Positions 50,282 through 61,642 of a stretch of 64,000 bases of DNA are shown here, piece by piece. Made by a program: the position numbers and the translations under genes. The DNA comes from Colwellia sp. RSH04 (GTDB lineage: Bacteria; Pseudomonadota; Gammaproteobacteria; Enterobacterales; Alteromonadaceae). Numbering within the stretch: position 1 is the stretch's first letter; the number at the start of each line of letters is the position of its first letter. A model generated the notes under the pieces. The model ran no database searches. It was not told where the DNA came from and saw nothing but the letters and a program-made list of their open reading frames with translations. The stretch lies in contig NZ_QXIO01000004.1 in assembly GCF_003545765.1 (NCBI RefSeq), positions 368,743 to 432,742 of the forward strand, in the 5' to 3' direction.

Positions 50282-51580
50282 TTATTGATTTTTTATCAGC
50301 TTAGCGTAATAAAAACCATCCATATTTCTATCGTCTGGTACTAACTGCCAACCAATATCATCTACCTTATCGGTAATGGCAATTAATTGTGCATTACTAT
50401 TTTCTTCAATGAACTTTGCGATTTGCAGGCTGTTTTCTTCAGGTAACACGCTACATGTGGCGTACAGTAAAGTACCACCGGGCTTTAATAGTGACCAAAT
50501 ACTTTTTAATATTTGTTGCTGTAAAACAACTAAAGCATCTATATCGCTCGATTTTCTCAACCACTTTATATCAGGATGACGACGAATCACACCAGTACCA
50601 GAGCAGGGAGCATCTAAAAGTATACGATCATATAACTGACCATCCCACCAACTGTCAGGATTAGCTGCATCGCCAGCGATAACCTTGGCGTTTAGTTTTA
50701 GTCTGCTTAAGTTGTCTCTAACGCGTTCAAGCCTTGTTTCTTCAATATCAATTGCTGTCATCGAGGTGATATCAGGGGTTGTTTCTAGCATATGACATGT
50801 TTTGCCACCAGGTGCGGCACAGCAATCTAGTACTACATCACCAGGTTTACAATCTAATAGCCTTGCCGCTTGTTGTGCCGCTGCATCTTGAACAGAAACC
50901 CACCCCTCATTGAACCCAGGCAATTTTTGTACGTCTACTGGTCGAGATAACTCAATAGCACCAGAATTTGGTTCTGTAGCTTTTACTGTTATTTCATTAT
51001 TTGTGAGTAAGGCTTGGTAGTTTTCAGTTGTTTGTACCTGTTGGTTTACTCGTAACCACATTGGTGGTTTTAATTGGTTAGCTGTTAATATAGCTTGCCA
51101 TTGATTGGGGTAACCCTGTTGAAGTTTTTTGATAAACCAGCCAGGATGATTGAAGGTAATTGCATCAGATAAAGTAGTGCTATTTTGCTGTTCAGTGTTT
51201 TGTTGTCTGACAAAATTACGCAGTACACCATTAACCAGTGCTTTCATATGTCGATTTTTTAAAACACTAGTTGCTGCAACAGTTTCACTAACGGCTGCAT
51301 GATCAGGTGTGCGCATATACTTTATTTGGTAAACGCCAACAATCAATAAAAAATGGAAAACACGTTGCTTACCTGTAAGAGGCTTATCCATTAATTGTCG
51401 AATATCATTTTCTAATTCAGGAAGGTAACGTAATACGCCGTAGCATATTTCTTGCAGCAATCCTTTATCTTTACCTTCAAGTTTATCTTGCTGTTTGGGT
51501 AATTCATCGCTTAGGCTGCGCCCTTGATCGATAACGCTATAACAGCATTTTGCAGCTAGTGCTCTAATATTTTTACTCAT
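50282..51580 (-). CDS. rsmB: 16S rRNA (cytosine967-C5)-methyltransferase
   Basis: A 432-residue enzyme with an N-terminal NusB-like RNA-binding domain and a C-terminal SAM domain. CAAPGGKTCHM is the SAM loop, DAPCSGTGVIRRHPDIKW the catalytic region and ATCSVLPEEN carries the second conserved cysteine. It follows fmt by 7 bases. Confidence 0.95.
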   Translation of the reverse strand: MSKNIRALAAKCCYSVIDQGRSLSDELPKQQDKLEGKDKGLLQEICYGVLRYLPELENDIRQLMDKPLTGKQRVFHFLLIVGVYQIKYMRTPDHAAVSETVAATSVLKNRHMKALVNGVLRNFVRQQNTEQQNSTTLSDAITFNHPGWFIKKLQQGYPNQWQAILTANQLKPPMWLRVNQQVQTTENYQALLTNNEITVKATEPNSGAIELSRPVDVQKLPGFNEGWVSVQDAAAQQAARLLDCKPGDVVLDCCAAPGGKTCHMLETTPDITSMTAIDIEETRLERVRDNLSRLKLNAKVIAGDAANPDSWWDGQLYDRILLDAPCSGTGVIRRHPDIKWLRKSSDIDALVVLQQQILKSIWSLLKPGGTLLYATCSVLPEENSLQIAKFIEENSNAQLIAITDKVDDIGWQLVPDDRNMDGFYYAKLIKNQ

Positions 51581-51587
51581 TTTTTAC

Positions 51588-52571
51588 CTAGCTTTTGCCG
51601 TTAATGTTATTGCCAACTTGAAACCATTCACTTCGACCATTTAACAGCTCAGCTATTGCTAATGGTTTCTTACCAGGTAATTGTAGCTTTAGTAAGCGAA
51701 TTGCTGAGTTCTCGGTGGCGACAAGTATCCCTGTTTTGTCTGCGCTGAGTATAGTACCCACCATATCATTTCCTGAATATTGTTCAGCCTTCGCTGACCA
51801 CACACGAATTCTATGTTGTTTTTCATTGGTTTCTGTAAAAGTAAACTGTGCAACGGGCCAAGGAATATAAGCACGTATTTTTCTGTCTAGAACAAGAGCA
51901 TCGAGGTTCCAGTCTAATTCAGCTTCAGCTTTATCGAGTTTATGTGCATAGGTTGCTTCATCATTGTCTTGTGCAATATTGTGTTGCTTGGCATCAAAGT
52001 TTGAATCAGCCATGATATCAAGCGTTTCTAATAAGGCATTGGGGCCTAATATTGCAAGTTTTTCGTATAGGCTGGCGCTGGTATCTGTCGTCTCTATTTC
52101 ACTAATAGATTTTAAAATCATATCGCCAGTATCTAGTCCTTTATCCATTTGCATTATGGTGACACCTGTTTCAGTATCACCTGCTTCTAAAGAACGTTGA
52201 ATAGGAGCAGCACCTCGCCATTTAGGTAATAACGAACCATGAACATTGATACAACCTAATTTAGGTGTTGTTAATATAACTTCAGGTAATAACAAGCCAT
52301 AGGCAACTACTACCATAATATCAGCGTTGTAATTAGCTAAAGTTTGTTGAGCAGTGCTTTCTTTAAAGTTTTCTGGTTGCTCTACCGGTAAATGGTGTTC
52401 GGTTGCCAGTACTTTTGTCGCGCAAGCGGTTAACTTTTTACCACGCCCAGCTGGTTTGTCTGGCGGACAATACACAGCAACGATATTATGATGACTGTTA
52501 ATTAAGGCAGCTAAATGTTGGGCTGCAAAGTCTGGTGTGCCTGCAAAAATAATATTTAATGGTGTAGACAA
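51588..52571 (-). CDS. fmt: Methionyl-tRNA formyltransferase
   Basis: Formylates initiator Met-tRNA using 10-formyl-THF. 327 residues. The catalytic region NVHGSLLPKWRGAAPIQRS and the GVTIMQMDKGLDTGD block are intact. It is 30 bases downstream of def, with which it works at both ends of formyl-methionine metabolism. Confidence 0.97.
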   Translation of the reverse strand: MSTPLNIIFAGTPDFAAQHLAALINSHHNIVAVYCPPDKPAGRGKKLTACATKVLATEHHLPVEQPENFKESTAQQTLANYNADIMVVVAYGLLLPEVILTTPKLGCINVHGSLLPKWRGAAPIQRSLEAGDTETGVTIMQMDKGLDTGDMILKSISEIETTDTSASLYEKLAILGPNALLETLDIMADSNFDAKQHNIAQDNDEATYAHKLDKAEAELDWNLDALVLDRKIRAYIPWPVAQFTFTETNEKQHRIRVWSAKAEQYSGNDMVGTILSADKTGILVATENSAIRLLKLQLPGKKPLAIAELLNGRSEWFQVGNNINGKS

Positions 52572-52601
52572 GATGTAATCCTATATTTTATATGTACGCA
52601 C

Positions 52602-53117
52602 TTATGCACTTGCTTTATTTGCTCTAGCTTCTTTTTCAAGTTTGGTTTTAATTCGCTGACGCTTCAGTGGTGAAAGATAATCAACAAACAAGACCCCGTT
52701 AAGATGATCTAGTTCATGCTGAATACATATGCTTTGCAAACCAGTAGCATTGAGTGTGAATTCATTACCTGTTCGATCTTGTGCTTTAACAGTGCAAGCT
52801 TCATGTCTATCAACCTTGGCATAAGTACCAGGAACAGATAAACACCCCTCTTCATTAATGAGTTTTTCATCACTTTGCGCGATTATTTCAGGGTTAATTA
52901 ATACAATTGGCGTGTTACTCTCTTCAGAAGTATCCATAACAACAATACGTTGATGAATATCTACTTGCGTAGCAGCAAGGCCAACTCCTTTTTCTTGATA
53001 CATTGTTGCTAACATATCGTCTATAATAATGGCTGTAGCCTCAGTAATTTCGGTTACAGGTTGCGCTTTTGTGCGTAAGCGCGGATCAGGAAAACGTAAA
53101 ACGGTTAAAATAGTCAT
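52602..53117 (-). CDS. def: Peptide deformylase
   Basis: Fe/Zn deformylase of 171 residues. All three motifs are present: [17 protein letters not shown] (metal Cys) and QHELDHLNG (HExxH). First gene of def-fmt-rsmB-trkA, divergent from the LysM gene. Confidence 0.97.
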   Translation of the reverse strand: MTILTVLRFPDPRLRTKAQPVTEITEATAIIIDDMLATMYQEKGVGLAATQVDIHQRIVVMDTSEESNTPIVLINPEIIAQSDEKLINEEGCLSVPGTYAKVDRHEACTVKAQDRTGNEFTLNATGLQSICIQHELDHLNGVLFVDYLSPLKRQRIKTKLEKEARANKASA

Positions 53118-53232
53118 ATTTTGTTAAAAGAATTAGCGATAATTCATCTAGAATGTTATGTTCTAATTTTAGCCATTAAATTACATTAATCATAGTGCTT
53201 TACAGTAAAAGCATTAAAAAGGAATGAGCTCT

Positions 53233-54381
53233 ATGCTTAAAAAAATAATACTAACGCTATCAGTACTCAGTTACCCTTTAATCACATTAGCGGATCAGCT
53301 CTCCCTAAATGAAGATGCACCTAAAACATATATTGTAGAAAAAGGTGATACGCTCTGGGATATTTCATCAGTATTTCTCGAACAACCTTGGCTTTGGCCA
53401 AAACTTTGGAAACTAAACCCTGATGTTAATAACCCTCATTTGATTTATCCCGGTGATGTATTAAAACTAACTCAAGATGAAAACGGTGATCCTGTGTTAG
53501 TTGTTGCAAAAGATAATGATGATGACAAAACTGTAACGCCTCTGGCTGAAGTTGAAGAGGTTAAAGAAAAACCTAGCTATAAATGGTCACCAAAGATTCG
53601 TCAAGAAAACAAGAACAATTCAGCAGTGAGTTTATTACCACTTGAAACTATTGCACCTTATTTAAGATACGATCATTTTTTTACTGCTGATGAATTAGCT
53701 GAACTACCGCATATTATTGGTAGTGATGAAGGCTACAGAATGACTATTGACGGTTTTAAAGTTTATGTTAATCGCGATGTAGCTTTAGCAAAAACTTATG
53801 CCATATACGATCAAGGCGAAGAGCTATTTGATCCAGAAACTGAAGAGTCACTTGGTTATTACGTTAATTTAGTCGGTACAGCACAAGCTATTCGTACTGG
53901 TAATATGGCTGATAATGAACCATCAACATTAAAAGTTACCTCTGCAAAACGTGAAATTCACAGTGGAGATTATGTTGTACCGGTGCATGAAGGGCAGCTA
54001 TTACCTTCAGTGTTTACCATGAAGGCAGCGGATGAAACGATTCAAGGGGCGATTATTAAAGCCGCTAGTGATGGTAGAGAGTTTGGTAAATTAGAAGTGG
54101 TAATGCTGAACAAAGGCACAGAACATAATGTTTCTTTAGGTGATGTTATGGGAATTAAGCGCCCAAGTCCTGCAGTGTTAAAAACCGGTAAAGGTCCTGT
54201 ATATCAGATAGAGGCCCCACGTTGGAATCGTTTAGTTAGCGATGAAGAGACTGAGTATAAAATGCCGCAAGAAAAGTTGGGTGAACTAATGGTTTTTAAA
54301 GTTTACTCTAAAGTAAGCATGGCATTAATACTGCGCACTGAAAAACCAGCTAGATTAAACGATCTTATTACAGCGCCATAA
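53233..54381 (+). CDS. Exported LysM-domain protein
   Basis: A 382-residue protein with a signal peptide (ending near TLA). One LysM peptidoglycan-binding domain (about 33-80) opens YIVEKGDTLWDIS and ends IYPGDVLKL. A long C-terminal region has no named domain and no catalytic motif. Divergent from def and upstream of dprA, where gammaproteobacteria often carry this gene. AAGGA lies 9 bases before the ATG at 53233; an ATG at 53224 directly abuts it. Probably a cell-wall-associated structural factor. Confidence 0.85.
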   Translation: MLKKIILTLSVLSYPLITLADQLSLNEDAPKTYIVEKGDTLWDISSVFLEQPWLWPKLWKLNPDVNNPHLIYPGDVLKLTQDENGDPVLVVAKDNDDDKTVTPLAEVEEVKEKPSYKWSPKIRQENKNNSAVSLLPLETIAPYLRYDHFFTADELAELPHIIGSDEGYRMTIDGFKVYVNRDVALAKTYAIYDQGEELFDPETEESLGYYVNLVGTAQAIRTGNMADNEPSTLKVTSAKREIHSGDYVVPVHEGQLLPSVFTMKAADETIQGAIIKAASDGREFGKLEVVMLNKGTEHNVSLGDVMGIKRPSPAVLKTGKGPVYQIEAPRWNRLVSDEETEYKMPQEKLGELMVFKVYSKVSMALILRTEKPARLNDLITAP

Positions 54382-54453
54382 GCTGTTTTAGAAAGCTGGC
54401 TACATAACAATAGCCAGCTCTTATCGCTAAACTTGTTCTTAAGGAGAAGACAA

Positions 54454-55599
54454 GTGCAAGCAAATAACTTATCTTTATGGCTAGCCTTAAAATTTGTACC
54501 AAGGCTAGCTATCCATAAAAAAATAGCACTAGTTCAAGAGTTTGGAATTCAAAAGCTTTTTACAACTAAAAAATCACGTTCTGTTTTAACCACATCTCAT
54601 GGTATTTCGACTAAACAACTTGCAGCCTTTGAGGCACCTGACTGGACAAAAATCAATTCAGTCATTGAACAAAGTAAGCGATGTAACAGTGAACTTATCG
54701 CTTATGAAGATGAATATTACCCTCAACAATTAAAGCAAATATACGATCCGCCACTCATTCTATTTATTCAAGGTAATAAAAAATTATTGAATAAGGCGCA
54801 ATTGGCGATAGTTGGCAGTAGAAATGCTAGCGTAGAAGCAAGAGAGATTAGTTTTATTTTAGCAAAAGAACTAAGTCGCGCTGGTATCGTAGTCACAAGT
54901 GGTCTTGCACTCGGCGTAGATGCAGCAGCTCACAAAGGTACATTGGCAGTAATTGAAGCAACTATTGCGGTTGTTGCAACAGGTCTTGATAGTGTTTACC
55001 CCAGCCGTCACAAAAAGCTTGTTCAAGATATTCTAATGCAACACGGAGTTATTGTTAGTGAGTTTGTTCCGGGTACTAAAGCGAGAGCAGGGCATTTTCC
55101 AAAAAGAAACAGAATTATTAGCGGATTAAGTTTAGGGGTTTTAGTGGTAGAAGCTACCATCAAAAGCGGTTCACTGATTACGGCTCGTTGTGCGATTGAG
55201 CAAAATAGAGAAGTATTCGCTATACCTAGCAGTATCAATAATGCTCAAGCAAAGGGTTGCCATTGGCTAATCAAACAGGGAGCTAAACTTGTTGAAGGTT
55301 TTGCCGATATAATGGAAGAGTTAAACCTTGTTGGAGTTTCTGGTCTACACTTAGCAGTAGAAAGGCAAGATCAGCAAAAACCTCAACAGATAATAAACAA
55401 CGTAGAAAATAAAAAAAATCCACAAAAGGACTTGTGCGAAGACGCATTGTTGGCTAGTGTGGGATTTGAAATAACTCCCGTAGACAGAGTTGTTTCGCGT
55501 AGTAAACTTCCCGTAGAGGAAGTGCTCACTCGATTAACCGTGCTTGAACTTAGTGGTCTGGTATCTGCGGTACCTGGAGGCTACCTTAGAGTAAAATAG
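54454..55599 (+). CDS. dprA: DNA-processing protein DprA (Smf)
   Basis: Loads RecA on incoming single-stranded DNA in natural transformation. The 381-residue protein has an N-terminal SAM-like helical part. The Rossmann domain has VGSRNAS, SGLALGVDAAAH and GLDSVYPSRH, and a C-terminal winged-helix domain ends the protein. I chose the GTG at 54454, since AAGGAG lies 7 bases upstream. A TTG at 54433 precedes that site. Full length, so apparently functional. Confidence 0.95.
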   Translation: MQANNLSLWLALKFVPRLAIHKKIALVQEFGIQKLFTTKKSRSVLTTSHGISTKQLAAFEAPDWTKINSVIEQSKRCNSELIAYEDEYYPQQLKQIYDPPLILFIQGNKKLLNKAQLAIVGSRNASVEAREISFILAKELSRAGIVVTSGLALGVDAAAHKGTLAVIEATIAVVATGLDSVYPSRHKKLVQDILMQHGVIVSEFVPGTKARAGHFPKRNRIISGLSLGVLVVEATIKSGSLITARCAIEQNREVFAIPSSINNAQAKGCHWLIKQGAKLVEGFADIMEELNLVGVSGLHLAVERQDQQKPQQIINNVENKKNPQKDLCEDALLASVGFEITPVDRVVSRSKLPVEEVLTRLTVLELSGLVSAVPGGYLRVK

Positions 55600-55608
55600 G
55601 GGCTAGTT

Positions 55609-56082
55609 ATGTTTGATATCTTGATGTATCTTTTTGAAAACTATATTCATAGTGAAGCCGAGGTTATGGTTGATCATGATGTACTTACCGACGAACTAAC
55701 TAGAGCAGGATTTCATCAAGATGAAATCTATAAAGCATTAAACTGGTTAGAAAAATTAGCGGCTCTGCAAGACACCGATGCTTATCCTTACTTAACGCGT
55801 GTAGCGAGTACATCTGTACGTATTTATACTACCGAGGAAATGCAATTACTTGATACACAAAGCAGAGGCTTTCTTCTGTTTTTAGAGCAAGTGAATGTAT
55901 TAGATTTCTCCACACGTGAGATGGTTATTGACCGTGTTATGGAACTCGATACAAAATACTTCTCTATGGATGATCTTAAGTGGGTTATTCTGATGGTGCT
56001 GTTTAATGTGCCAGGTAAAGAGTGTGCTTATTCTCAAATGGAAGATTTAATCTTTGAAGAGCAAGAAGGGCCTCTACATTAA
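55609..56082 (+). CDS. smg: Smg family protein (DUF494)
   Basis: A 157-residue acidic protein opening [14 protein letters not shown], the DUF494 hallmark. Function is unknown; it is regularly next to dprA. It starts 9 bases after the dprA stop. Confidence 0.93.
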   Translation: MFDILMYLFENYIHSEAEVMVDHDVLTDELTRAGFHQDEIYKALNWLEKLAALQDTDAYPYLTRVASTSVRIYTTEEMQLLDTQSRGFLLFLEQVNVLDFSTREMVIDRVMELDTKYFSMDDLKWVILMVLFNVPGKECAYSQMEDLIFEEQEGPLH

Positions 56083-56194
56083 TTTTCTTATTCACTAATT
56101 GTCGCTATACGCTTCAGTTAGTGAAGATCATATTGTTTAATTGACAATTATGGCATAATGACTTTTTGAAATTAAATCGTCACCAATAGCTATC

Positions 56195-56755
56195 ATGTCA
56201 AAATCTGATAAACCGTTGTTTTCCCACCACGAACATGCTTTAGAGAAAGAGTATCAAGTATGCCCTGAGTGCGGCTCTGAGCTAACAATAAAGCATGGTA
56301 AGAATGGCTCTTTTTTTGGCTGTGCAAATTATCCTAATTGTCAATATACCCGTCCAGTCGTTGAGCATGAGCGTGTCGAAGATCGTATACTTCAAGGCTC
56401 TGAGTGCCCTAAGTGTAATCATAGTCTTGCTGTAAAGCAGGGACGTTATGGAATGTTTATTGGTTGCAGTAATTTTCCTGAATGCGACTATATTGACCAT
56501 GAAGAAGAAAAACAACTTGCTGATATTCATTGTCCCAGTTGTAAAAAAGGTGTTCTTAAGGAAAAGACGAGTAGATACGGCAAAAAGTTTTACTCATGTG
56601 ATGCCTACCCTAAGTGCAAATTTATCGTAAATTTTGAACCTGTTGAAGGCATATGCGAAGAATGTAACTTCCCACTTTTATTGAAAAGGAATATGGCAGC
56701 TGGCATTAAATATCAATGTGCAAGTAAAAAGTGTTCAGCAATGCAATCTCTATAA
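56195..56755 (+). CDS. yrdD: Topoisomerase-type C4 zinc-finger protein YrdD
   Basis: A 186-residue protein with three clear topoisomerase I-type C4 zinc ribbons (for example CPECGSELTIKHGKNGSFFGC) and a fourth C-terminal cysteine set. It is homologous to the C-terminal part of TopA without the catalytic core. Probably binds single-stranded DNA. Order dprA-smg-yrdD is conserved. Confidence 0.9.
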   Translation: MSKSDKPLFSHHEHALEKEYQVCPECGSELTIKHGKNGSFFGCANYPNCQYTRPVVEHERVEDRILQGSECPKCNHSLAVKQGRYGMFIGCSNFPECDYIDHEEEKQLADIHCPSCKKGVLKEKTSRYGKKFYSCDAYPKCKFIVNFEPVEGICEECNFPLLLKRNMAAGIKYQCASKKCSAMQSL

Positions 56756-56782
56756 AAAAAGACGCTAATAAGCGTCTTTTTT
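56752..56782. terminator. Bidirectional rho-independent terminator yrdD/purK
   Basis: GACGCT/AGCGTC stem with an AATA loop, flanked by an A-run on the left and a T-run on the right. It serves both convergent genes. Confidence 0.9.
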
Positions 56783-56801
56783 AGTTATCTAATCTACCGT
56801 T

Positions 56802-57959
56802 TTACGACTGTTTCGCTAGATAGTTTTGAGCGAACTCCGCTAAATCAGGAAAGGTAGCCGCAGGCAATAGCGTTGATAACTGAACTAAGCGTTGCGCTAA
56901 GATAAGTTCCGTTTCACCACTGACATTAATATGCCCCATTTTACGTCCAGCGCGTTTACCTTTGTTGTACCAGTGCATTGTAACACTCGGTATAGCAAGT
57001 ACTTCATCTGAAACTTGGTCTTCACCAATAATGTTTACCATGGCTGTAGGGCGAACTAGTGATGTACTGCCTAATGGTAAATCGCAGATTGCCCGTAAAT
57101 GGTTTTCAAATTGACAGGTATCAGCGCCTTGCTGAGTCCAATGACCCGAGTTATGAACACGTGGCGCAATTTCATTAACTAATAATGTCTTGTCAACTTG
57201 AAAGAACTCTATTGCCATAACACCAACGTAATTTAATTCATCGGTTAACGCTTTGAATACTGTTCCAGCTTGTTGCTGCAAGTCTGAATTAACAGGTGCT
57301 GCTACAGAAACACTTAAAATACCATTGGTATGATGGTTTTCAGTAAGTGGATAAACAGCAATATCTCCATTAAGTCGGCGAACACCAACTAGAGAAAGCT
57401 CTCTTTCAAATGGTACCATTTGCTCAGCAACAATACCTTGCTTAACAGAACCTTTTGATTCAGCTAAAAATTTCTCGATATCTTGCCAAGTATCTTGTGC
57501 ATCAGCTTGCGACTTTAATCGCCATTGTCCTTTTCCATCATAACCATCTAAAGCACTTTTAAAGATAATGGGCAAAGACAGTGTTGAAATAGCTTTATCA
57601 AAATCAGTTTTGTTATTAACAAAATAGTGCTTAGCATTAGCAGCCTGACAAGCTGCTAATAATGACTTTTCTAAACGTCTATCACCGCCAATTTTAATGG
57701 CGTTACTGCTAGGATAAAGCTTATTCGAAACTTCACACTCGCTTAGCGTGTCATGAGCTACATGTTCAAATTCTGCCGTTATAACATCGCAATTAATTAT
57801 GCCTTGTGCCAAGTCACCATATTCATGTTCGGGACTTATTGGTTGTACGACTTTATCGCTTCTAACATCGAATGCTTTCACATCAAGATTTAAAGGTGTC
57901 CCTGCTAGCTCCATCATACGAGCTAATTGACCGGCACCAAGTACTAGAACTTTTTTCAT
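56802..57959 (-). CDS. purK: N5-carboxyaminoimidazole ribonucleotide synthase
   Basis: ATP-grasp enzyme of purine synthesis, 385 residues, making N5-CAIR from AIR, bicarbonate and ATP. Opening VLGAGQLARMM, the FKSALDGYDGKGQW loop and EIAPRVHNSGHWT are conserved. Downstream of purE by 8 bases. Confidence 0.96.
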   Translation of the reverse strand: MKKVLVLGAGQLARMMELAGTPLNLDVKAFDVRSDKVVQPISPEHEYGDLAQGIINCDVITAEFEHVAHDTLSECEVSNKLYPSSNAIKIGGDRRLEKSLLAACQAANAKHYFVNNKTDFDKAISTLSLPIIFKSALDGYDGKGQWRLKSQADAQDTWQDIEKFLAESKGSVKQGIVAEQMVPFERELSLVGVRRLNGDIAVYPLTENHHTNGILSVSVAAPVNSDLQQQAGTVFKALTDELNYVGVMAIEFFQVDKTLLVNEIAPRVHNSGHWTQQGADTCQFENHLRAICDLPLGSTSLVRPTAMVNIIGEDQVSDEVLAIPSVTMHWYNKGKRAGRKMGHINVSGETELILAQRLVQLSTLLPAATFPDLAEFAQNYLAKQS

Positions 57960-57967
57960 TAGTATAA

Positions 57968-58450
57968 TTATTCTGCTGGGTTAGGGTTGTCTAAAATTGT
58001 TTGAGTTTGGTTTCTTCTAAACTCTTCAATATTTTGTTGGATACTTTCATCAAACGTTCCAACAATTTGTGCAGCAAGTAAACCAGCATTTGCCGCACCT
58101 GCAGTGCCTATAGCTAATGTACCAACCGCGATACCTTTTGGCATTTGTACTATAGATAATAGAGAATCTTGCCCACTTAATGCTTTAGATTGCACAGGAA
58201 CCCCTAAAACAGGCAAGCTTGTATAAGCTGCTGTCATACCAGGTAAATGAGCAGCACCACCAGCACCACCAATAATGACTTTAATACCTCTATCTTTTGC
58301 ACTTTCAGCATATTCAGCAAGTAAATGAGGTGTACGATGTGCAGAAACAACTTTTGTTTCATAGGCAACACCTAATAAGTCAAGCATCTCTGCTGCATGC
58401 TGCATTGTCGGCCAATCTGATTTTGACCCCATGATAATACCCACTGTCAT
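57968..58450 (-). CDS. purE: N5-CAIR mutase
   Basis: 160-residue class I PurE that converts N5-CAIR to [22 protein letters not shown] and [12 protein letters not shown] are visible. First gene of purE-purK. Confidence 0.97.
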   Translation of the reverse strand: MTVGIIMGSKSDWPTMQHAAEMLDLLGVAYETKVVSAHRTPHLLAEYAESAKDRGIKVIIGGAGGAAHLPGMTAAYTSLPVLGVPVQSKALSGQDSLLSIVQMPKGIAVGTLAIGTAGAANAGLLAAQIVGTFDESIQQNIEEFRRNQTQTILDNPNPAE

Positions 58451-58644
58451 GAAATTATGCCCTTAGAAAAGTAAAGTTCAGTTATTATTTGTGAACAAGG
58501 TTAATATGAAAGCCTGTAATTATAACCTTGTTTAACCAAATACGGAATGATGAAGTTTTTTCAAAGTAATATTGAGTAAAGTTAGACGTGAATTTAGTGC
58601 TTTTGTTAAGATATAGACTTTGAACTTTGCTAAAAGAGAAATTT

Positions 58645-60113
<1,469 letters not shown>

Positions 60114-60116
60114 TTA

Positions 60117-60555
60117 TTAACAATTGATCATATGTGCGGCAAGCTTGGCAAAAGCTTGTCGTAATTGTATTTTTATCACTTCATCAGTCATTGTTTTATT
60201 CAAAGCATTATTCATACATAACATCCATAATTCGCTCTGCTTCTTTGTTACCTTAAAAGGCATATGTCTAGCTCTTAGTTGGGGGTGTCCGTATTTCTCT
60301 TCAAAGAGATTAGGTCCACCAAGCCAGCCAGAAAGAAATTCAAAAGAACTTTAATCGAATATTGTCTAATGGCTGTTTATGAATGGCGAGCAATGCTTGT
60401 AAATGCACATTAGTTTCCATCTCATCATAAAAGGCATTAGATAAGGCTAGCGTTCCTTTTTCTCCGCCAATATATTGGTAAAGCGTTTTCTCGGCTTTCG
60501 GATTTTTATTTGATTTGTGATTGTTAGCGAGTAACTGCTTAATATACTTTAACAT
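60117..60555 (-). pseudogene. Truncated haemoglobin (group II-like), frameshifted
   Basis: Read on the - strand, the first 71 codons encode a truncated-globin N-terminus (LYQYIGGEKGTLALSNAFYDEM) and stop at a TGA (60340-60342). Moving one base on, the frame continues FEFLSGWLGGPNLFEEKYGH, then LRARHMPF, WMLCMNNAL, to a TAA at 60117. Together this is a complete group II trHb of normal length, including the haem-ligand histidine region (KYGHP). The break is at TTC-TTT-TGA. It could be a real mutation, a sequencing indel or a programmed +1 shift. Confidence 0.85.
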
Positions 60556-60683
60556 CTTTTAAATTATAACTGTTTGTAAATTATGTCGGAGTATAGCGAA
60601 ATTTATAATGGCCAGTACATAAGTAGAGTTCTACTAATTACGGCGAGTCGAGGTTATTTACAAGTAAACTAATGGTAATAGAC

Positions 60684-60698
60684 GTGACTTATATCACA
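60684..60698. promoter_or_regulatory. CRP-like site upstream of ompW
   Basis: GTGA-CTTATA-TCACA matches the CRP half-site pattern TGTGA-N6-TCACA except the first T. Located about 118 bases before the ompW start. Match only; low-moderate support. Confidence 0.45.
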
Positions 60699-60746
60699 AG
60701 AAGCAGATGTAAATGTAGAGAAAAACAATAGAATTAGAGTAATTAC

Positions 60747-60760
60747 TTGATCATGATCAA
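60747..60760. promoter_or_regulatory. FNR box upstream of ompW
   Basis: TTGATCATGATCAA is an exact FNR consensus (TTGAT-N4-ATCAA). Its centre lies about 41 bases before the inferred ompW transcription start, the class II activator position. ompW is FNR-controlled in E. coli. Confidence 0.75.
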
Positions 60761-60781
60761 TTCAAATATATTTGGGTGAAT

Positions 60782-60787
60782 TACTAT
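60782..60787 (+). promoter_or_regulatory. ompW -10 element
   Basis: TACTAT about 29 bases before the ATG, correctly placed for the FNR box at -41. No good -35 element is present, as expected for an FNR-activated promoter. Confidence 0.55.
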
Positions 60788-60815
60788 ACCCATAAATTAA
60801 ATAGGGAATTAAATC

Positions 60816-61523
60816 ATGAAAAAATCTTTAATAGCAATTGCATTACTTTCTTCGTTATCTTTTACAACATCAGCTAATCAAGCAGGTGACATTTTAGTGC
60901 GCGGTGGTGCAACTATGATCTCTCCTGATTCAGCAAAAGCTGGCGTTGCACTTGATAATAGCATGACACCATTATCTATTTCTGTAGATGACAATACTCA
61001 GCTTGGCTTAAATGTTGTTTATTTCTTTGATAGCAATTGGGCTGTTGAATTACTAGCGGCAACACCTTTTACTCATGATGTTATTTTACATGACCCTCAA
61101 GGAGTCACTGAGTCGGTTTACGGTGCAAACTTAGACGGTGCTACATTAGCAGAAGTCGCACACTTACCTCCAACATTAAGTGCACTATATTACTTTGATA
61201 CAGGAACTGCTTTTAAACCATATGTGGGCGCAGGTATTAATTACACAATTTTTTTCGATGAAGAGTTTACAGCAACTCCCGCTTCTGTAGGTTTTCAAAA
61301 CTTAGAGTTAGATAGTTCTTTTGGTCTATCATTTCAAGTGGGTGCCGATTATGAGTTAAACAAGAACTGGTCTGTGAATGTATCGGCACGCTATATTGAT
61401 ATTGGCTCTAAAGCAACCTTTGATTTAGAAGACCCAGCTAATGTCGGTTTATCAGGTAAAGGAAGTGCTAGTGTGGATGTAGATCCTATGGTTTATTCAA
61501 TTATGCTTGGTTATAAGTTCTAG
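60816..61523 (+). CDS. ompW: Outer-membrane protein OmpW
   Basis: Small eight-stranded barrel of the OmpW family, 235 residues. Signal peptide (MKKSLIAIALLSSLSFTTSA), then GDILVRGGATMISPD, NVVYFFDSNWAVELLAATPF and a C-terminal YKF. Family members pass small hydrophobic molecules. Stand-alone gene with its own FNR-type promoter and terminator. Confidence 0.95.
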   Translation: MKKSLIAIALLSSLSFTTSANQAGDILVRGGATMISPDSAKAGVALDNSMTPLSISVDDNTQLGLNVVYFFDSNWAVELLAATPFTHDVILHDPQGVTESVYGANLDGATLAEVAHLPPTLSALYYFDTGTAFKPYVGAGINYTIFFDEEFTATPASVGFQNLELDSSFGLSFQVGADYELNKNWSVNVSARYIDIGSKATFDLEDPANVGLSGKGSASVDVDPMVYSIMLGYKF

Positions 61524-61546
61524 TTAACGGCTCATTAGATAAATTA

Positions 61547-61581
61547 AGCAGTAACATATTCCAAAGTGTTACTGCTTTTTT
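61547..61581 (+). terminator. Rho-independent terminator of ompW
   Basis: Stem AGCAGTAACA/TGTTACTGCT with a 10-base loop and a T-run, 24 bases after the stop. Confidence 0.9.
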
Positions 61582-61642
61582 GTTTGCATCTCACCATATA
61601 TCTATTAGCATGAGCGTATTCTTAGCTTATACCCTTTATATT

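Noticed and set aside
60124..60354. 76-codon + strand ORF after hemF
   Set aside because: It is antisense to the C-terminal half of the truncated haemoglobin, whose reverse frame is clearly conserved.
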